From: Sulfitobacter sediminilitoris
Lineage (GTDB): Bacteria > Pseudomonadota > Alphaproteobacteria > Rhodobacterales > Rhodobacteraceae
Length of the DNA: 64,000 nt
Direction: 5' to 3'
Assembly: GCF_010667575.1 (NCBI RefSeq)
Contig: NZ_JAABNT010000003.1
Coordinates: forward strand, 310,001 to 374,000
Both the position numbers and the translations under genes were made by a program. Positions 50,277 to 59,557 of this stretch are shown here, in pieces. The notes under the pieces are model-generated. The model was not told the DNA's origin. It saw only the letters and a program-made list of their open reading frames with translations, and did no database searches. Positions within the stretch are counted from its first letter, which is position 1. Each line of letters starts with the position of its first letter.

Positions 50277-51269
50277 ATGCAATACTCCGTTCTCGATCTG
50301 GCACCGGTGCCCGAAGGCAGCGACATCCCGCAGGCCCTTCGCAACACAACCGATCTGGCGCAGACGGCGGAGAGGCTGGGCTTTCACCGCTACTGGATGG
50401 CGGAACACCACAACATGCCGGGTATTGCCAGCGCGGCGACCTCTGTGCTGATTGGTCACGTGGCGGCGCATACCAAAAACATTCGCGTGGGCGCGGGCGG
50501 CATCATGCTGCCCAACCACGCACCGCTTGCGATCGCCGAACAGTTCGGGACGCTGTCCGCCCTTTACGGCGACCGCATCGACCTTGGTCTGGGGCGCGCA
50601 CCGGGCGGGGATCACGCCGTCTATCATGCGCTGCGCCGCGCGGGCAGTGACGACTTTCCGGGCGATGTAATGGAACTACTGGGCTATTTGGGCGACGCGA
50701 AGGCGAACGCGCAGGTCCGCGCGTTACCGGGCGAAGGCAGTCACGTACCGCTCTGGATCCTAGGCTCGTCGCTCTATGGCGCTCAGCTTGCTGCGCATTT
50801 CGGGCTTCCTTATGCCTTTGCGTCCCATTTCGCACCAGACGCGCTCGAACAGGCGATTGACGTCTATCGCAGGACATTCCGGCCCTCCGAGCATCTGGAT
50901 GCGCCGCGCTTCATGTTGGCGGTAAATGTTTTCGCAGCCGACACTGACGAAAAGGGGGCCTATCTGCGCACGTCGATGCAGCAGGCTTTCGCACGGATGC
51001 GGACCGGAACGCGGGGCAAGCTGCCGCGCCCCGTGGAGGATATCGACGCGGTGATCGGTGCGGGCGTGCGGCGCAGCGTGGATCAGATGTTGCGGATTTC
51101 AGCGGCGGGCAGCCCTGCCAGCATCCGTGCTCAGATGCAGGAATTCATCGCGCGCTATGCCCCAGACGAGATCATTCTGACCAGCCAGATTCACGATCAT
51201 GCGGCGCGCAAGCGGTCTTTGACTATTGCGGCTGATGTACTGATGAATGCAGAACCTGCCTTGGCCTGA
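50277..51269 (+). CDS. LLM class flavin-dependent oxidoreductase
   Basis: 330 residues from the ATG at 50277 (AGGAAAGG upstream); in-frame starts further up run through a region without coding character. The luciferase-like fold is marked by [51 protein letters not shown] and [11 protein letters not shown]. Such MsnO8-type proteins use reduced flavin; the substrate is unknown. Convergent with the TetR gene, 3 bases between stops. Confidence 0.86.
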   Translation: MQYSVLDLAPVPEGSDIPQALRNTTDLAQTAERLGFHRYWMAEHHNMPGIASAATSVLIGHVAAHTKNIRVGAGGIMLPNHAPLAIAEQFGTLSALYGDRIDLGLGRAPGGDHAVYHALRRAGSDDFPGDVMELLGYLGDAKANAQVRALPGEGSHVPLWILGSSLYGAQLAAHFGLPYAFASHFAPDALEQAIDVYRRTFRPSEHLDAPRFMLAVNVFAADTDEKGAYLRTSMQQAFARMRTGTRGKLPRPVEDIDAVIGAGVRRSVDQMLRISAAGSPASIRAQMQEFIARYAPDEIILTSQIHDHAARKRSLTIAADVLMNAEPALA

Positions 51270-51272
51270 GCT

Positions 51273-51890
51273 TTACTCATCCGGGGAAACCAGCCCCAAT
51301 CCACGAAGATAAATCCCAATTCCCGTTTCCAGCAGGTCTTCGGGCGGGAAGGGCGAGGCGCGGCCCGGAGAATTGCGGGCGAAAAGTTCAACAACACCAT
51401 GGCTCATCGCCCAGATGTGTGCGCTGAACATGGAAGCGGGCGGGCGCTTGTCCTCGGGGATATGCTGGCTTAGGTCGGCGGCTGCCTTTTCCAGTACGCC
51501 ATTGGCGCGGTTCGCGACCAGTGCCAGTTCCGGCGTTCGGTTCACAGATATGCCGCTCTCAAACATCGCGATGTAGTGACCGGGGTACTTGCGCGCAAAG
51601 GCAAGGTAGGCGCGGCCCGTTGCCTCAAAAGCCTTGAGCGCGGAGGGTTGCCCGGACTGATAGGCGTATTCCATCAGGTCCGCAAAAACCTCGTAGCCTT
51701 GCTGGGCTGCCTCCGCGATCAGCGACTCGCGCCCATCGAAATGTCGATAGACTGCCGCTGGCGTGACACCCGCCTGCTTGGCCGCCTCCGACAGGGTAAA
51801 GCCCATTGGTCCACGCGCCTCAATCAGCTCAAGCGCTGCGGCGACCAATGCCGCACGCAGATTGCCGTGATGATAGCCCTTCTTAGGCAT
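51273..51890 (-). CDS. TetR family transcriptional regulator
   Basis: 205 residues from the ATG at 51890, chosen because [21 protein letters not shown] is the typical start; a further upstream in-frame start would run into ppk2. The HTH reads [28 protein letters not shown] (~25-60). The C-terminal domain resembles TetR_C_33/WHG types. It overlaps the ppk2 3' end by 8 bases, so it is read from the ppk2 transcript. Target unknown. Confidence 0.86.
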   Translation of the reverse strand: MPKKGYHHGNLRAALVAAALELIEARGPMGFTLSEAAKQAGVTPAAVYRHFDGRESLIAEAAQQGYEVFADLMEYAYQSGQPSALKAFEATGRAYLAFARKYPGHYIAMFESGISVNRTPELALVANRANGVLEKAAADLSQHIPEDKRPPASMFSAHIWAMSHGVVELFARNSPGRASPFPPEDLLETGIGIYLRGLGLVSPDE

Positions 51891-52752
51891 CCCAGATGTC
51901 CGGTCCGCCGCAGATACCACTATCGATATGGCCGATAGCCTTGGCGTCCTTGCGGGTATAGTCAAAGGCGTGCAGCACCGTTTTGATCGCGTTCAGCCGC
52001 GCACGCCGCTTGTCATCCGACCGTACGACGGTCCACGAGGCATGCCTTGAATGACTGCGGCTCAGGGTTTCCTGAATGGCGTCCGAATAGGCATCCCATT
52101 TCGCAAGCCCCTTCACGTCGATGCTGCTCAGCTTCCACTGCTTGAGCGGATCGCTTTCCCGCGCCAGCATCCGACGCAGTTGTTCTGCCCGACCAACGTT
52201 GAGCCAGAACTTGAACAGATGGATGCCTTCATCCACCAGCATTTTTTCAAAGGGGCTGACCTGCGTAAAGAAATGTTCGCGCTGTTCCGGGGTGCAAAAG
52301 CCGAAAACATGCTCCACGACACCACGATTGTACCATGAACGGTCAAAGAACACGATCTCTCCTGCGGAGGGTAAGTGTTTGACGTAGCGTTGAAAGTACC
52401 ACTCGGTCTGTTCGGTCTCTGTCGGTTTTGACAAGGCCACGACACGGGCCGCACGGGGGTTAAGGTTGGACCGGAACCGGCTGATCGTCCCGCCTTTGCC
52501 CGCTGCGTCGCGCCCTTCGAACACGCAGGCAATCCGCGTGCCAGACTCGCGTGCCCAAGCCTGCAGCTTGACCAGTTCGATCTGCAACCGCTCCATCTCT
52601 TTTTCATAGACCTTGCGCGCCATCCGTTCAGAATGCGGATAGCTGGCCGTCAGAATATCGCTTTTGTCTGCACGTTTGACCGCTGCGCGGATGTCTGCGG
52701 GTGCTTCAGTCTCGAAATAGGCGCTGATCGCGCCGTCAAAGGGCAGGTCCAT
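51883..52752 (-). CDS. ppk2: Polyphosphate kinase 2
   Basis: 289 residues, single-domain PPK2 of the class I type. Walker A is GRDAAGKGG (80-88), with the catalytic [16 protein letters not shown] lid/Walker B region near 135-150. It phosphorylates nucleoside diphosphates with polyphosphate, or the reverse. Followed by an overlapping TetR gene. Confidence 0.92.
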   Translation of the reverse strand: MDLPFDGAISAYFETEAPADIRAAVKRADKSDILTASYPHSERMARKVYEKEMERLQIELVKLQAWARESGTRIACVFEGRDAAGKGGTISRFRSNLNPRAARVVALSKPTETEQTEWYFQRYVKHLPSAGEIVFFDRSWYNRGVVEHVFGFCTPEQREHFFTQVSPFEKMLVDEGIHLFKFWLNVGRAEQLRRMLARESDPLKQWKLSSIDVKGLAKWDAYSDAIQETLSRSHSRHASWTVVRSDDKRRARLNAIKTVLHAFDYTRKDAKAIGHIDSGICGGPDIWDA

Positions 52753-52802
52753 TGGGCCTCCGATAGGGGTAACGTTTATCTCTATATGGGATGTTAATCG
52801 GA

Positions 52803-53774
52803 TTAACGCAAACCTGCACGGGCTGCCGCGCGGTCAATTGCAGTCACGACCTTCTCAGGTGACGTATGCTGCGGCATGTGCCCTTCTCCCGGCAGAACGG
52901 TCAGGTTTCCATTCGGCACGTCGCCCATCAGGACCTCAGCGTGGATCTCAAGCGGCACAATCGTATCGGCATCGCCGTGTATCGCCTCAATGGGCATCTC
53001 CAGAGTGCCATAGCTCTTTCGCATTTCAACCACATGCGGGCGCAACGCGTTCACCTGCTGCGCATTCGCGCGGGTGCTTTCGCGGCGCAGCGTCAGTCCT
53101 ACACCGATATGATCTGCATATCCTTCCGGTGCTTCCTGTGGCGCAAAGATACTCTCGATGCTGGAAGAGACATAGCTTTGCGGGACAAAGGCGGTGATCA
53201 GCGGGACAAACAGCGCACCACCCAGCGTCGAGCCGTTGACAGTGTACGTCCAGCCCAGTTCACCGGGCCACGGCTCTGCCACGGCTGAAACAAGGACCAG
53301 CGCTGCTGTGTCTTCGGGCCGCGACAGCCCCCACGCCAGCGCGACGATCCCGCCAAAGGAATGGCCCAGCACGATGGGGTTCTTCACCCCGATCTGATCG
53401 GCTGCCTTTTGCAGCAGTCCGGCCTGTTCCAGCGGTGTTTCCTCGGTGTTGTTCCATGCGCCGCCATACCCGGGCAAACGACCGGTCCAGCCGAGGCCGG
53501 GACGGTCAAACAGGATCAGGCGGTACCGGTCCGTCAGCCGGTCGGTAAACCCCAGCGTGAAGTCGTTAAGGTTGCCGCTTGCCCCGTGGATCAGCACCAG
53601 ATCAGGGCCGGACCCCATGACTTTGTAATGGACTGGGACGCCATCGACCTCGATGATCTCGTTCGCCGGTGGATTGTCACGCACCGCCTGTGCCTCGCGC
53701 ACGCCCGCGCGCCATTGCGTCACCGCCATAACGCCAAGGACAAGAATCAGGGAATAGAGCATGCCGCTCCTCAT
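52803..53774 (-). CDS. Alpha/beta hydrolase with N-terminal membrane anchor
   Basis: 323 residues from the ATG at 53774, 1 base after the metA stop; another ATG at 53762 is possible. A hydrophobic helix ([16 protein letters not shown]) at the N-terminus anchors or exports it. The fold has an oxyanion loop ([14 protein letters not shown]), the nucleophile elbow GHSFGG (Ser near residue 160), a late Asp ([13 protein letters not shown]) and the His of GEGHMPQH. The substrate is unknown. It is translationally close to metA but no link to methionine is evident. Confidence 0.86.
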   Translation of the reverse strand: MRSGMLYSLILVLGVMAVTQWRAGVREAQAVRDNPPANEIIEVDGVPVHYKVMGSGPDLVLIHGASGNLNDFTLGFTDRLTDRYRLILFDRPGLGWTGRLPGYGGAWNNTEETPLEQAGLLQKAADQIGVKNPIVLGHSFGGIVALAWGLSRPEDTAALVLVSAVAEPWPGELGWTYTVNGSTLGGALFVPLITAFVPQSYVSSSIESIFAPQEAPEGYADHIGVGLTLRRESTRANAQQVNALRPHVVEMRKSYGTLEMPIEAIHGDADTIVPLEIHAEVLMGDVPNGNLTVLPGEGHMPQHTSPEKVVTAIDRAAARAGLR

Positions 53775-53775
53775 G

Positions 53776-54696
53776 TTACGCCTGTCCAATCTGGTCCAGA
53801 TCAAAGGGCGTGGATTGGTATATCTCGTTGATCCAGTTGCCATAAAGAAGGTGTGCATGGCTGCGCCAGCGGTTGGTAGGCGGGCGCGATGGGTCGTCGT
53901 CGGGATAGTAATTGCACGGCACTTTGATCGGCGTGCCTGCGGCGACGTCGCGGTCGTATTCCTGCTTGAGCGTGTCACTGTCGTATTCGAAGTGGTTGAA
54001 TACATAGAGTGCGCGGTGCTTGGGGTCTTCGATCAGGCAAGGGCCGACCTCGTCACTGCCAAGCAGGGTGATCAGGTCGGGATGCTGGTCCACTTCCTCT
54101 TGCCGCATCTCGGTCCACCGGGATACCGGCATGACGCATTCGTCAGAAAACCCGCGCAGATAGGGCGAGGAGGGCACGAGGTTCTTGTGTCGGAAGCAGC
54201 CAAATGCTTTGTGGTCAAGGATGTGTTTCTTGACCCCGTGGAAATGGTTGATCATTGCCATGCCACCCCAGCAAACACCAAAAGTGGAATGCACGTTGGT
54301 CTGCGTCCAGTCCATGACTCGTGTGAGTTCCGCCCAATAGGTCACTTCGTTGAACGGCAAATGCTCAATCGGCGCGCCCGTGATGATCAAGCCGTCGAAC
54401 TTCTCGTCCCAGACTTCGCTGACCGGACGGTAGAAACTCTCCATATGCTCGGCCGCAGTATTACGGGTCTGGTGATCCGACATGCGCAGCAGGCTCAACT
54501 CGATCTGCAGCGGCGTCGCCCCGATCAATCGCGCGAACTGGTTCTCGGTCTGGATTTTCTTGGGCATCAGGTTCAAAAGCGCGATGCGCAAGGGCCGGAT
54601 GTCCTGACGCCCTGCCGCATCCTCGTCCATCACCATTACACCTTCGCGCGTCAGCACGTCGAAGGCGGGCAGGTTGGAGGGAAGCTTGATAGGCAT
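53776..54696 (-). CDS. metA: Homoserine O-acyltransferase MetA, probably acetyl-CoA dependent
   Basis: 306 residues with catalytic C142 (FGVCWGG), H235 and E237 (NHFEYD). Position 111 is Glu (GAPIEHLPF). In MetA-fold enzymes Glu111 goes with acetyl-CoA and Gly111 with succinyl-CoA, so homoserine O-acetyltransferase is the better reading despite the usual O-succinyltransferase label. It starts methionine synthesis. A structured leader lies upstream (54732-54773). Confidence 0.93.
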   Translation of the reverse strand: MPIKLPSNLPAFDVLTREGVMVMDEDAAGRQDIRPLRIALLNLMPKKIQTENQFARLIGATPLQIELSLLRMSDHQTRNTAAEHMESFYRPVSEVWDEKFDGLIITGAPIEHLPFNEVTYWAELTRVMDWTQTNVHSTFGVCWGGMAMINHFHGVKKHILDHKAFGCFRHKNLVPSSPYLRGFSDECVMPVSRWTEMRQEEVDQHPDLITLLGSDEVGPCLIEDPKHRALYVFNHFEYDSDTLKQEYDRDVAAGTPIKVPCNYYPDDDPSRPPTNRWRSHAHLLYGNWINEIYQSTPFDLDQIGQA

Positions 54697-54731
54697 GTTA
54701 AGATATTCCGTGGTTGACTTGGTTAGATAGT

Positions 54732-54773
54732 CCGCAAGACCAAACCTGCCAAGTGGCGGGCAGTCACAAGCGG
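54732..54773 (-). promoter_or_regulatory. Structured leader of metA
   Basis: On the minus strand CCGC...GCGG encloses a CTGCC/GGCAG hairpin (loop of 8), 36 bases before the metA start. Alphaproteobacterial metA genes often have SAM-II riboswitches, but I do not see the SAM-II AAGCTAAA core, so the element is not assigned. Confidence 0.35.
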
Positions 54774-54783
54774 GAGAGCGCGG

Positions 54784-55638
54784 TTAGCCGCTGAGGCAAT
54801 CAGCGATCAGATCGACAAAGTCGGCTTCGGAGGTCAAGGCGCTGATCTGATCTGCGGTGACCGTTACGCCCCATTTAGACATTGCCGCATAGCGAGGCTG
54901 CCTGTGTGACAGCGCCTGTGCATAGGTCCAGCGGATGAAGTCATCGGGATCAACTTCGGCCTCCGAGCAGTTGTTTTTGCTTAGATAATCATCCCAAACC
55001 TTGGTCAGAAATTCTGGCTGATAGGCCATGGGCTTGGGCGCCCGGTCAAAGCGGCGGATCAACTCTTGTGTGTGAGCCTCGTCGCCTTTGATCCAGACCA
55101 GCAGGCATTCATGTGAAAGCTCCTGCATCAGGGGATCGTTCGGATCCTCTGCATCGACCCACTCGCAGATTGACCCGCCGGTATCACAAATGAAATGATC
55201 ATAGCCATAAAGCCGTTGGGCCCGCTCTGCGAAATGTCCCGTATCGCGCAAAGCCGCGATCTCCCCCTGTCGGAAGGCTTCTTGCCGCCGCTGGTATTCC
55301 GCCATCGGCAGACCGCCCTTTTCCGGATTGCCCGGTTTACCAAGCCACGTGGCGACAGGCGACAGGTTTTCAAAGGTAATGTTCGAGCCGATATAGATGC
55401 TGTCCGACAAAAGAAGATCGCGTAGGAACGGGACCTTCATCGCCTCTGCCTTGGCATTGTCGGCGATCAATTCGCCCAGATATCGCGTGCCGATCCGGTA
55501 ATCGATTGAGTAGTGGAACCAGTCACCAGATGCGCGCAAAAGTCCGCTGAGATGCGTTTTGCCAAGCCCTGACATTCCGAACACCAGCACTTTGCGGCGC
55601 GGCGCATCGCGCCAGTCTTGGGCAGAGGAATACAGCAT
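54784..55638 (-). CDS. P-loop ATPase of unknown role
   Basis: 284 residues. The Walker A motif GMSGLGKTHLSG is near residue 22. DYRIGTRYLG and a later FICDTGGSICEWVD (candidate Walker B region) follow, then helices with several Trp. It resembles small kinase-like ATPases annotated simply as ATPase in Rhodobacterales. It stands between metA and a DMT transporter gene with no overlap, so context says little. Not a recognised metabolic kinase. Confidence 0.72.
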   Translation of the reverse strand: MLYSSAQDWRDAPRRKVLVFGMSGLGKTHLSGLLRASGDWFHYSIDYRIGTRYLGELIADNAKAEAMKVPFLRDLLLSDSIYIGSNITFENLSPVATWLGKPGNPEKGGLPMAEYQRRQEAFRQGEIAALRDTGHFAERAQRLYGYDHFICDTGGSICEWVDAEDPNDPLMQELSHECLLVWIKGDEAHTQELIRRFDRAPKPMAYQPEFLTKVWDDYLSKNNCSEAEVDPDDFIRWTYAQALSHRQPRYAAMSKWGVTVTADQISALTSEADFVDLIADCLSG

Positions 55639-55670
55639 GGGGCAGGATCCGGTTGCAGATTGGTTTCGAC

Positions 55671-56582
55671 CTACCTAGCGCGAAGCCCCAACAGACGCCA
55701 GATGCGCCCGTCCAGCACCGAAAGACCAAGGGCAAGCAGTGCAAATCCGCCATAGGCAGCCGGGCGCAACGCCTCGTCCAGCAAAAGCGCGCCCAGCACA
55801 ATTCCAAAGGGTGGGATGAGCAGTGTCACAAGCATCAGATTGCCGCTGCCCGCCATGGCAAGGACACGGTAATACAACAGATACGCCAAGGCAGTGCCGA
55901 GGATCGCGTAATAGCCGATGGCGGCCATCGTGCGAGGCTGAAGATCAAGCGTGACCGGCCCCTCGATCCACCACGCCAGTGGCAAGATAACCAAGGTTGC
56001 ACCCGTCACCATGCCTGCTGCTGCGACCTGTGGCGGCTGGCCTGAAAGCGTTTTGCGAGCCCAAACGGATGCTAGCGCGTATGAGATCGTGCCGCCGATG
56101 ACGGCAAGCTGCGCCAGCGACCGGATGTCGAAATTTCGCAGGTTCTCCAGTCCGATCGCCGTGGCGACACCGGCAAAGCCCAGCAAGACGCCAAGCGCCT
56201 TGCGCGAGGTAATCTTTTCATCGGCAAAGAAAATCGCGGCGGTGATCACGCCGAAAATCGCCGTGGCCGCATTCAAAATCGACGTCAGACCGCTCTCGAT
56301 ATAGAGCTGACCCCATGCCATCAGGCCAAATGGGATGACATTGTTCAAAAGGCCCATACCCAGAAAAGCGCCCCAGATCCTTGGATCGCGCGGTATTGGC
56401 AAGCGGATCAACAGAACAACGCCCCATAATACGATGGCAGCCCAGCCTACGCGGTGCACCACTGCAGTCATCGGCCCGACTTCGTCCAAAGCGACGCGAA
56501 TGGATACAAAGGACGCGCCCCATATCGCTGCCAACAGCAGCATCTCGGTCCATGCACGGGTAGAGATGGATTTCTGTGTCAT
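55671..56582 (-). CDS. EamA/DMT superfamily transporter
   Basis: 303 residues with ten hydrophobic helices in two EamA repeats (~10-140 and ~155-290). The family exports metabolites, often amino acids or nucleobase-like compounds; the substrate cannot be read here. It lies 42 bases downstream of a second DMT transporter in the same direction. Confidence 0.87.
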   Translation of the reverse strand: MTQKSISTRAWTEMLLLAAIWGASFVSIRVALDEVGPMTAVVHRVGWAAIVLWGVVLLIRLPIPRDPRIWGAFLGMGLLNNVIPFGLMAWGQLYIESGLTSILNAATAIFGVITAAIFFADEKITSRKALGVLLGFAGVATAIGLENLRNFDIRSLAQLAVIGGTISYALASVWARKTLSGQPPQVAAAGMVTGATLVILPLAWWIEGPVTLDLQPRTMAAIGYYAILGTALAYLLYYRVLAMAGSGNLMLVTLLIPPFGIVLGALLLDEALRPAAYGGFALLALGLSVLDGRIWRLLGLRAR

Positions 56583-56624
56583 GACAATGGCCTAGGACGG
56601 CTGGCAAAAAAACGCCGACCCGTT

Positions 56625-57488
56625 TCATGCGGTTTTGCGCGTCTCGGACCAAATATTCAGATAGTTGCCCGCAAAAATTATGATTGCGCCAACAAAGACC
56701 CAAGGATCCAAAGCCTCGCCATACACCAGCATCGCGACGATCGCGATGATCGGCAGGCGGGCGAAATCGACCGGGGCGACCACGGCAGCAGGGGCCAATG
56801 AAAGCGCCTTGGTGATGCAGAAATGGGCAAGCAATCCACAGATACCCACCAGCAGAAGCCATGGCAGATCCGGCACCGTCGGAACAGCAATATCGCCATC
56901 ATATCCGGCTGTGATTAAACCGAAAACAAGCTGAAAGAACGTCAGATAGAACATGATCGCGGTGATGCTTTCACTGCGCGTCAACCGTTTCGTAAACACA
57001 TATGTCAGCGCAAAGAAGATGGCGCAGGACGCCGCTGCAAGTATTCCACCATTGATCGCCGCCATGTCGGGGCGGGAGACGATCAGAATACCGATGAAAC
57101 CCATCACCGCCACCGTGCCGCGTACCAGTGTCAACCGCTCGCCCAGTAGGAAAACAGACAACACGATTACCCAAAGGGGTGTTGTAAACTCAAGCGCAAA
57201 AACCTGTGCCAACGGAACTGTCGTCACGGCAAAAAACCATAAATTCTGACCGGTGAAGTGAAAAACGTTTCGGATCAGATGCGTTCCGATGGCCTGACGC
57301 CCGATCTCATGCCGGGTGCCGGTGACGGTGGCAAAGATCAGTACGATCAAAAAGCCAAAGGCCGACCGCCACATCATGATCTCGAAAGTATCGAACGTGT
57401 CGCCCAGTTCGCGCCCGGCGATCGCCATCGCTGTGAAGCTGATGATGGCCCCCAGCATCCAGGACGCAGCGCGGATCGTTGGGCTCAT
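56625..57488 (-). CDS. EamA/DMT superfamily transporter
   Basis: 287 residues from the ATG at 57488, which overlaps the stop of the upstream monooxygenase gene (ATGA). An in-frame start 54 bases earlier adds a basic stretch and is unlikely. Ten helices in two EamA repeats. It is distinct in sequence from its neighbour, so the pair is not a recent duplication. Confidence 0.87.
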   Translation of the reverse strand: MSPTIRAASWMLGAIISFTAMAIAGRELGDTFDTFEIMMWRSAFGFLIVLIFATVTGTRHEIGRQAIGTHLIRNVFHFTGQNLWFFAVTTVPLAQVFALEFTTPLWVIVLSVFLLGERLTLVRGTVAVMGFIGILIVSRPDMAAINGGILAAASCAIFFALTYVFTKRLTRSESITAIMFYLTFFQLVFGLITAGYDGDIAVPTVPDLPWLLLVGICGLLAHFCITKALSLAPAAVVAPVDFARLPIIAIVAMLVYGEALDPWVFVGAIIIFAGNYLNIWSETRKTA

Positions 57489-57763
57489 TCTAAGCCTTTT
57501 ACGCTGTATTCCCGTGCAATGCCTTTGGTTTCGGCGGCCCAATCTGAATTTGATGCGCGTTCCTGATGCGCCTTGAAGGCGCCAGCGTCGGTAAACTCCT
57601 CGGCCACGGACCAGATCAAAGGATCGTCCGTCGCCTTGACCTCAAAAGACACGCAGCCGGGTTCGGCACGTGTCAGGCGGATGTGTTCATCCAGCGCCGC
57701 GCGCACCCGTGATGCTTCATCCTCGTTTGCACAGCGCAGATAGCCGCAAAGGGTCACTCCCAT
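57485..57763 (-). CDS. Antibiotic biosynthesis monooxygenase (ABM) domain protein
   Basis: 92 residues, a ferredoxin-like fold with the ABM pattern: [20 protein letters not shown] and [17 protein letters not shown]. YgiN-type members act as quinol monooxygenases; the role here is unknown. It overlaps the guaA 3' end by 10 bases and the DMT gene by 4, so it is read in the guaA transcript. Confidence 0.82.
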   Translation of the reverse strand: MGVTLCGYLRCANEDEASRVRAALDEHIRLTRAEPGCVSFEVKATDDPLIWSVAEEFTDAGAFKAHQERASNSDWAAETKGIAREYSVKGLE

Positions 57764-59328
57764 TCGATGGTACCCGGCGGTTTTGACGTGATATCGTAGG
57801 TCACCCGGTTAATCCCCGGCACCTCGTTGATGATCCGCGTTGCGGTCTCGCCCAGAAATTCGTGGCTGAAAGGGTAGTAATCCGCTGTCATGCCGTCGAC
57901 GCTTGTGACAGCGCGCAGAGCACAGGCAAAATCATACGTCCGCCCGTCGCCCATCACACCAACCGTACGTACCGGGAGGATGGCACAGAACGCCTGCCAG
58001 ATTTCATCGTACAACCCGTGCTTGCGGATCTGATCAATATAGACCGCATCCGCCTCGCGCAGGATATCCAGCTTCTCGCGGGTGATTTCACCGGGGCAAC
58101 GGATCGCCAGGCCAGGGCCGGGAAAGGGGTGTCGGCCAATGAACGAAGGCGGCAGGCCAAGTTCGGCACCCAGCGCACGAACCTCATCCTTGAACAGCTC
58201 GCGCAGCGGCTCCACCAGCTTCAGACCCATTTTTTCAGGCAGGCCGCCGACGTTGTGGTGGCTTTTGATCGTGACTGACGGTCCGCCTGAGAAGCTGACG
58301 GATTCGATCACATCAGGATAGAGCGTGCCTTGCGCAAGGAATTCCGCCCCGTCGATCTGATCGGCGTATTTCTGGAAGACGTCGATGAAAAGCCCGCCGA
58401 TGATCTTGCGCTTGGTCTCGGGATCCGACTGACCTTCAAGCTTGCCAAGGAAAAGTTCTGTTTCATCCGCATGGATCACATGCAGGTTCATATGGTCGCA
58501 GAACATGCCGACGACTTCTTCGGCCTCGTTCTTGCGCAGCAAACCGTGATCCACGAACACGCAGGTCAGCTGGTCGCCCACGGCTTCGTGAATAAGCGCG
58601 GCCGCCACGGACGAATCGACACCGCCGGACAGCGCGCAAATCACCTGCTTGTCACCGACCTGCTCGCGGATGGCCGTGACCGCCTCCTCACGGTAGGCGC
58701 TCATCGTCCAGTCGCCCTTAAATCCGGCCAACCGAACGAAATTCTCGTAAAGCTTTGCGCCGTTTGGCGTGTGGTGGACCTCTGGATGGAACTGCACCGC
58801 GTAGAAATGCCGGTCCTTATCGGCCGTGATGGCGAAAGGCGCATTCGGCGACGTGCCATAGACCTTAAAGCCCGGCGCGATTTTACTCACATGATCGCCG
58901 TGGCTCATCCAGACCTGTTCCTTGTCAGTGGCAAACCACCCCTGCAGAAGATCAAGCTTTTCAGCCTCTGGCGTCACGTAGGCGCGACCGAACTCAGCGG
59001 TCTTATGTCCGCGCTCCACCTTGCCGCCCAGCATATCCATCATGACCTGCTGACCGTAACAGATGCCCAATATCGGAACGCCAATCTCAAACACTTTTGC
59101 CGGCGGACGCGGTGCACCTTCGGAAAACACCGATGCCGGACCGCCGGAAAAGACCACGGCCTTGGGTTTGAATTCATCCAGAAAGGCGTCATCGACCGTA
59201 TTGAACGGGTGAATTTCGCAAAACACATGCAGTTCGCGAAGACGCCGCGCGATCAGCTGGGTCACCTGGCTGCCGAAATCAATGATCAGCAGGCGGTCAT
59301 GGTCGGAGGGGGTGAGGATTTCTGTCAT
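57754..59328 (-). CDS. guaA: GMP synthase (glutamine-hydrolysing)
   Basis: 524 residues. The amidotransferase domain has C90 in GICYGQQ with HPEVHHT later. The ATP pyrophosphatase domain has [14 protein letters not shown] near residue 235, and the C-terminal dimerisation domain ends [17 protein letters not shown]. It converts XMP to GMP. Leads a transcript with the ABM and DMT genes. Confidence 0.96.
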   Translation of the reverse strand: MTEILTPSDHDRLLIIDFGSQVTQLIARRLRELHVFCEIHPFNTVDDAFLDEFKPKAVVFSGGPASVFSEGAPRPPAKVFEIGVPILGICYGQQVMMDMLGGKVERGHKTAEFGRAYVTPEAEKLDLLQGWFATDKEQVWMSHGDHVSKIAPGFKVYGTSPNAPFAITADKDRHFYAVQFHPEVHHTPNGAKLYENFVRLAGFKGDWTMSAYREEAVTAIREQVGDKQVICALSGGVDSSVAAALIHEAVGDQLTCVFVDHGLLRKNEAEEVVGMFCDHMNLHVIHADETELFLGKLEGQSDPETKRKIIGGLFIDVFQKYADQIDGAEFLAQGTLYPDVIESVSFSGGPSVTIKSHHNVGGLPEKMGLKLVEPLRELFKDEVRALGAELGLPPSFIGRHPFPGPGLAIRCPGEITREKLDILREADAVYIDQIRKHGLYDEIWQAFCAILPVRTVGVMGDGRTYDFACALRAVTSVDGMTADYYPFSHEFLGETATRIINEVPGINRVTYDITSKPPGTIEWE

Positions 59329-59381
59329 ATCGCCTGATTAGGTGGCGTTGCGGCAGGTGGCAAGAGCGTGATTGGCTGACA

Positions 59382-59409
59382 GCCCCCAAACAGACCGGAC
59401 ATTGGGGGC
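59382..59409 (-). promoter_or_regulatory. Hairpin upstream of guaA
   Basis: GCCCCCAA (59382-59389) pairs perfectly with TTGGGGGC (59402-59409) across a 12-base loop, 53 bases before the guaA start. It could be a leader hairpin or operator; no purine-riboswitch core was recognised. The rest of the 229-base gap to the MttB gene holds the divergent promoters, with no other clear element. Confidence 0.35.
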
Positions 59410-59557
59410 CATCCCGCAAATGCTGGAACGATTTCAGGCCAAAAAGACAAGCACGCGGGGCGATGTCGCTTTTCACCCTTATAGGACGGTATCTGCTGCA
59501 GCGTTGGTCATGGAATAGGATAGCAGAAGGCAAATTCTGACTTTCAGGGGAACGACA

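Noticed and set aside
53761..54717. 318-codon plus-strand frame opposite metA
   Set aside because: metA on the minus strand has all catalytic residues; the opposite frame has no recognisable features.
54697..54783. SAM-II riboswitch upstream of metA
   Set aside because: A hairpin exists but the expected conserved core was not found by eye.
55671..57488. Recent tandem duplication of DMT transporters
   Set aside because: The two proteins have the same fold but clearly different sequences, so they are unrelated paralogues rather than a recent copy.
58330..59337. 335-codon plus-strand frame opposite guaA
   Set aside because: Antisense to intact guaA domains; no ribosome binding site or family resemblance.
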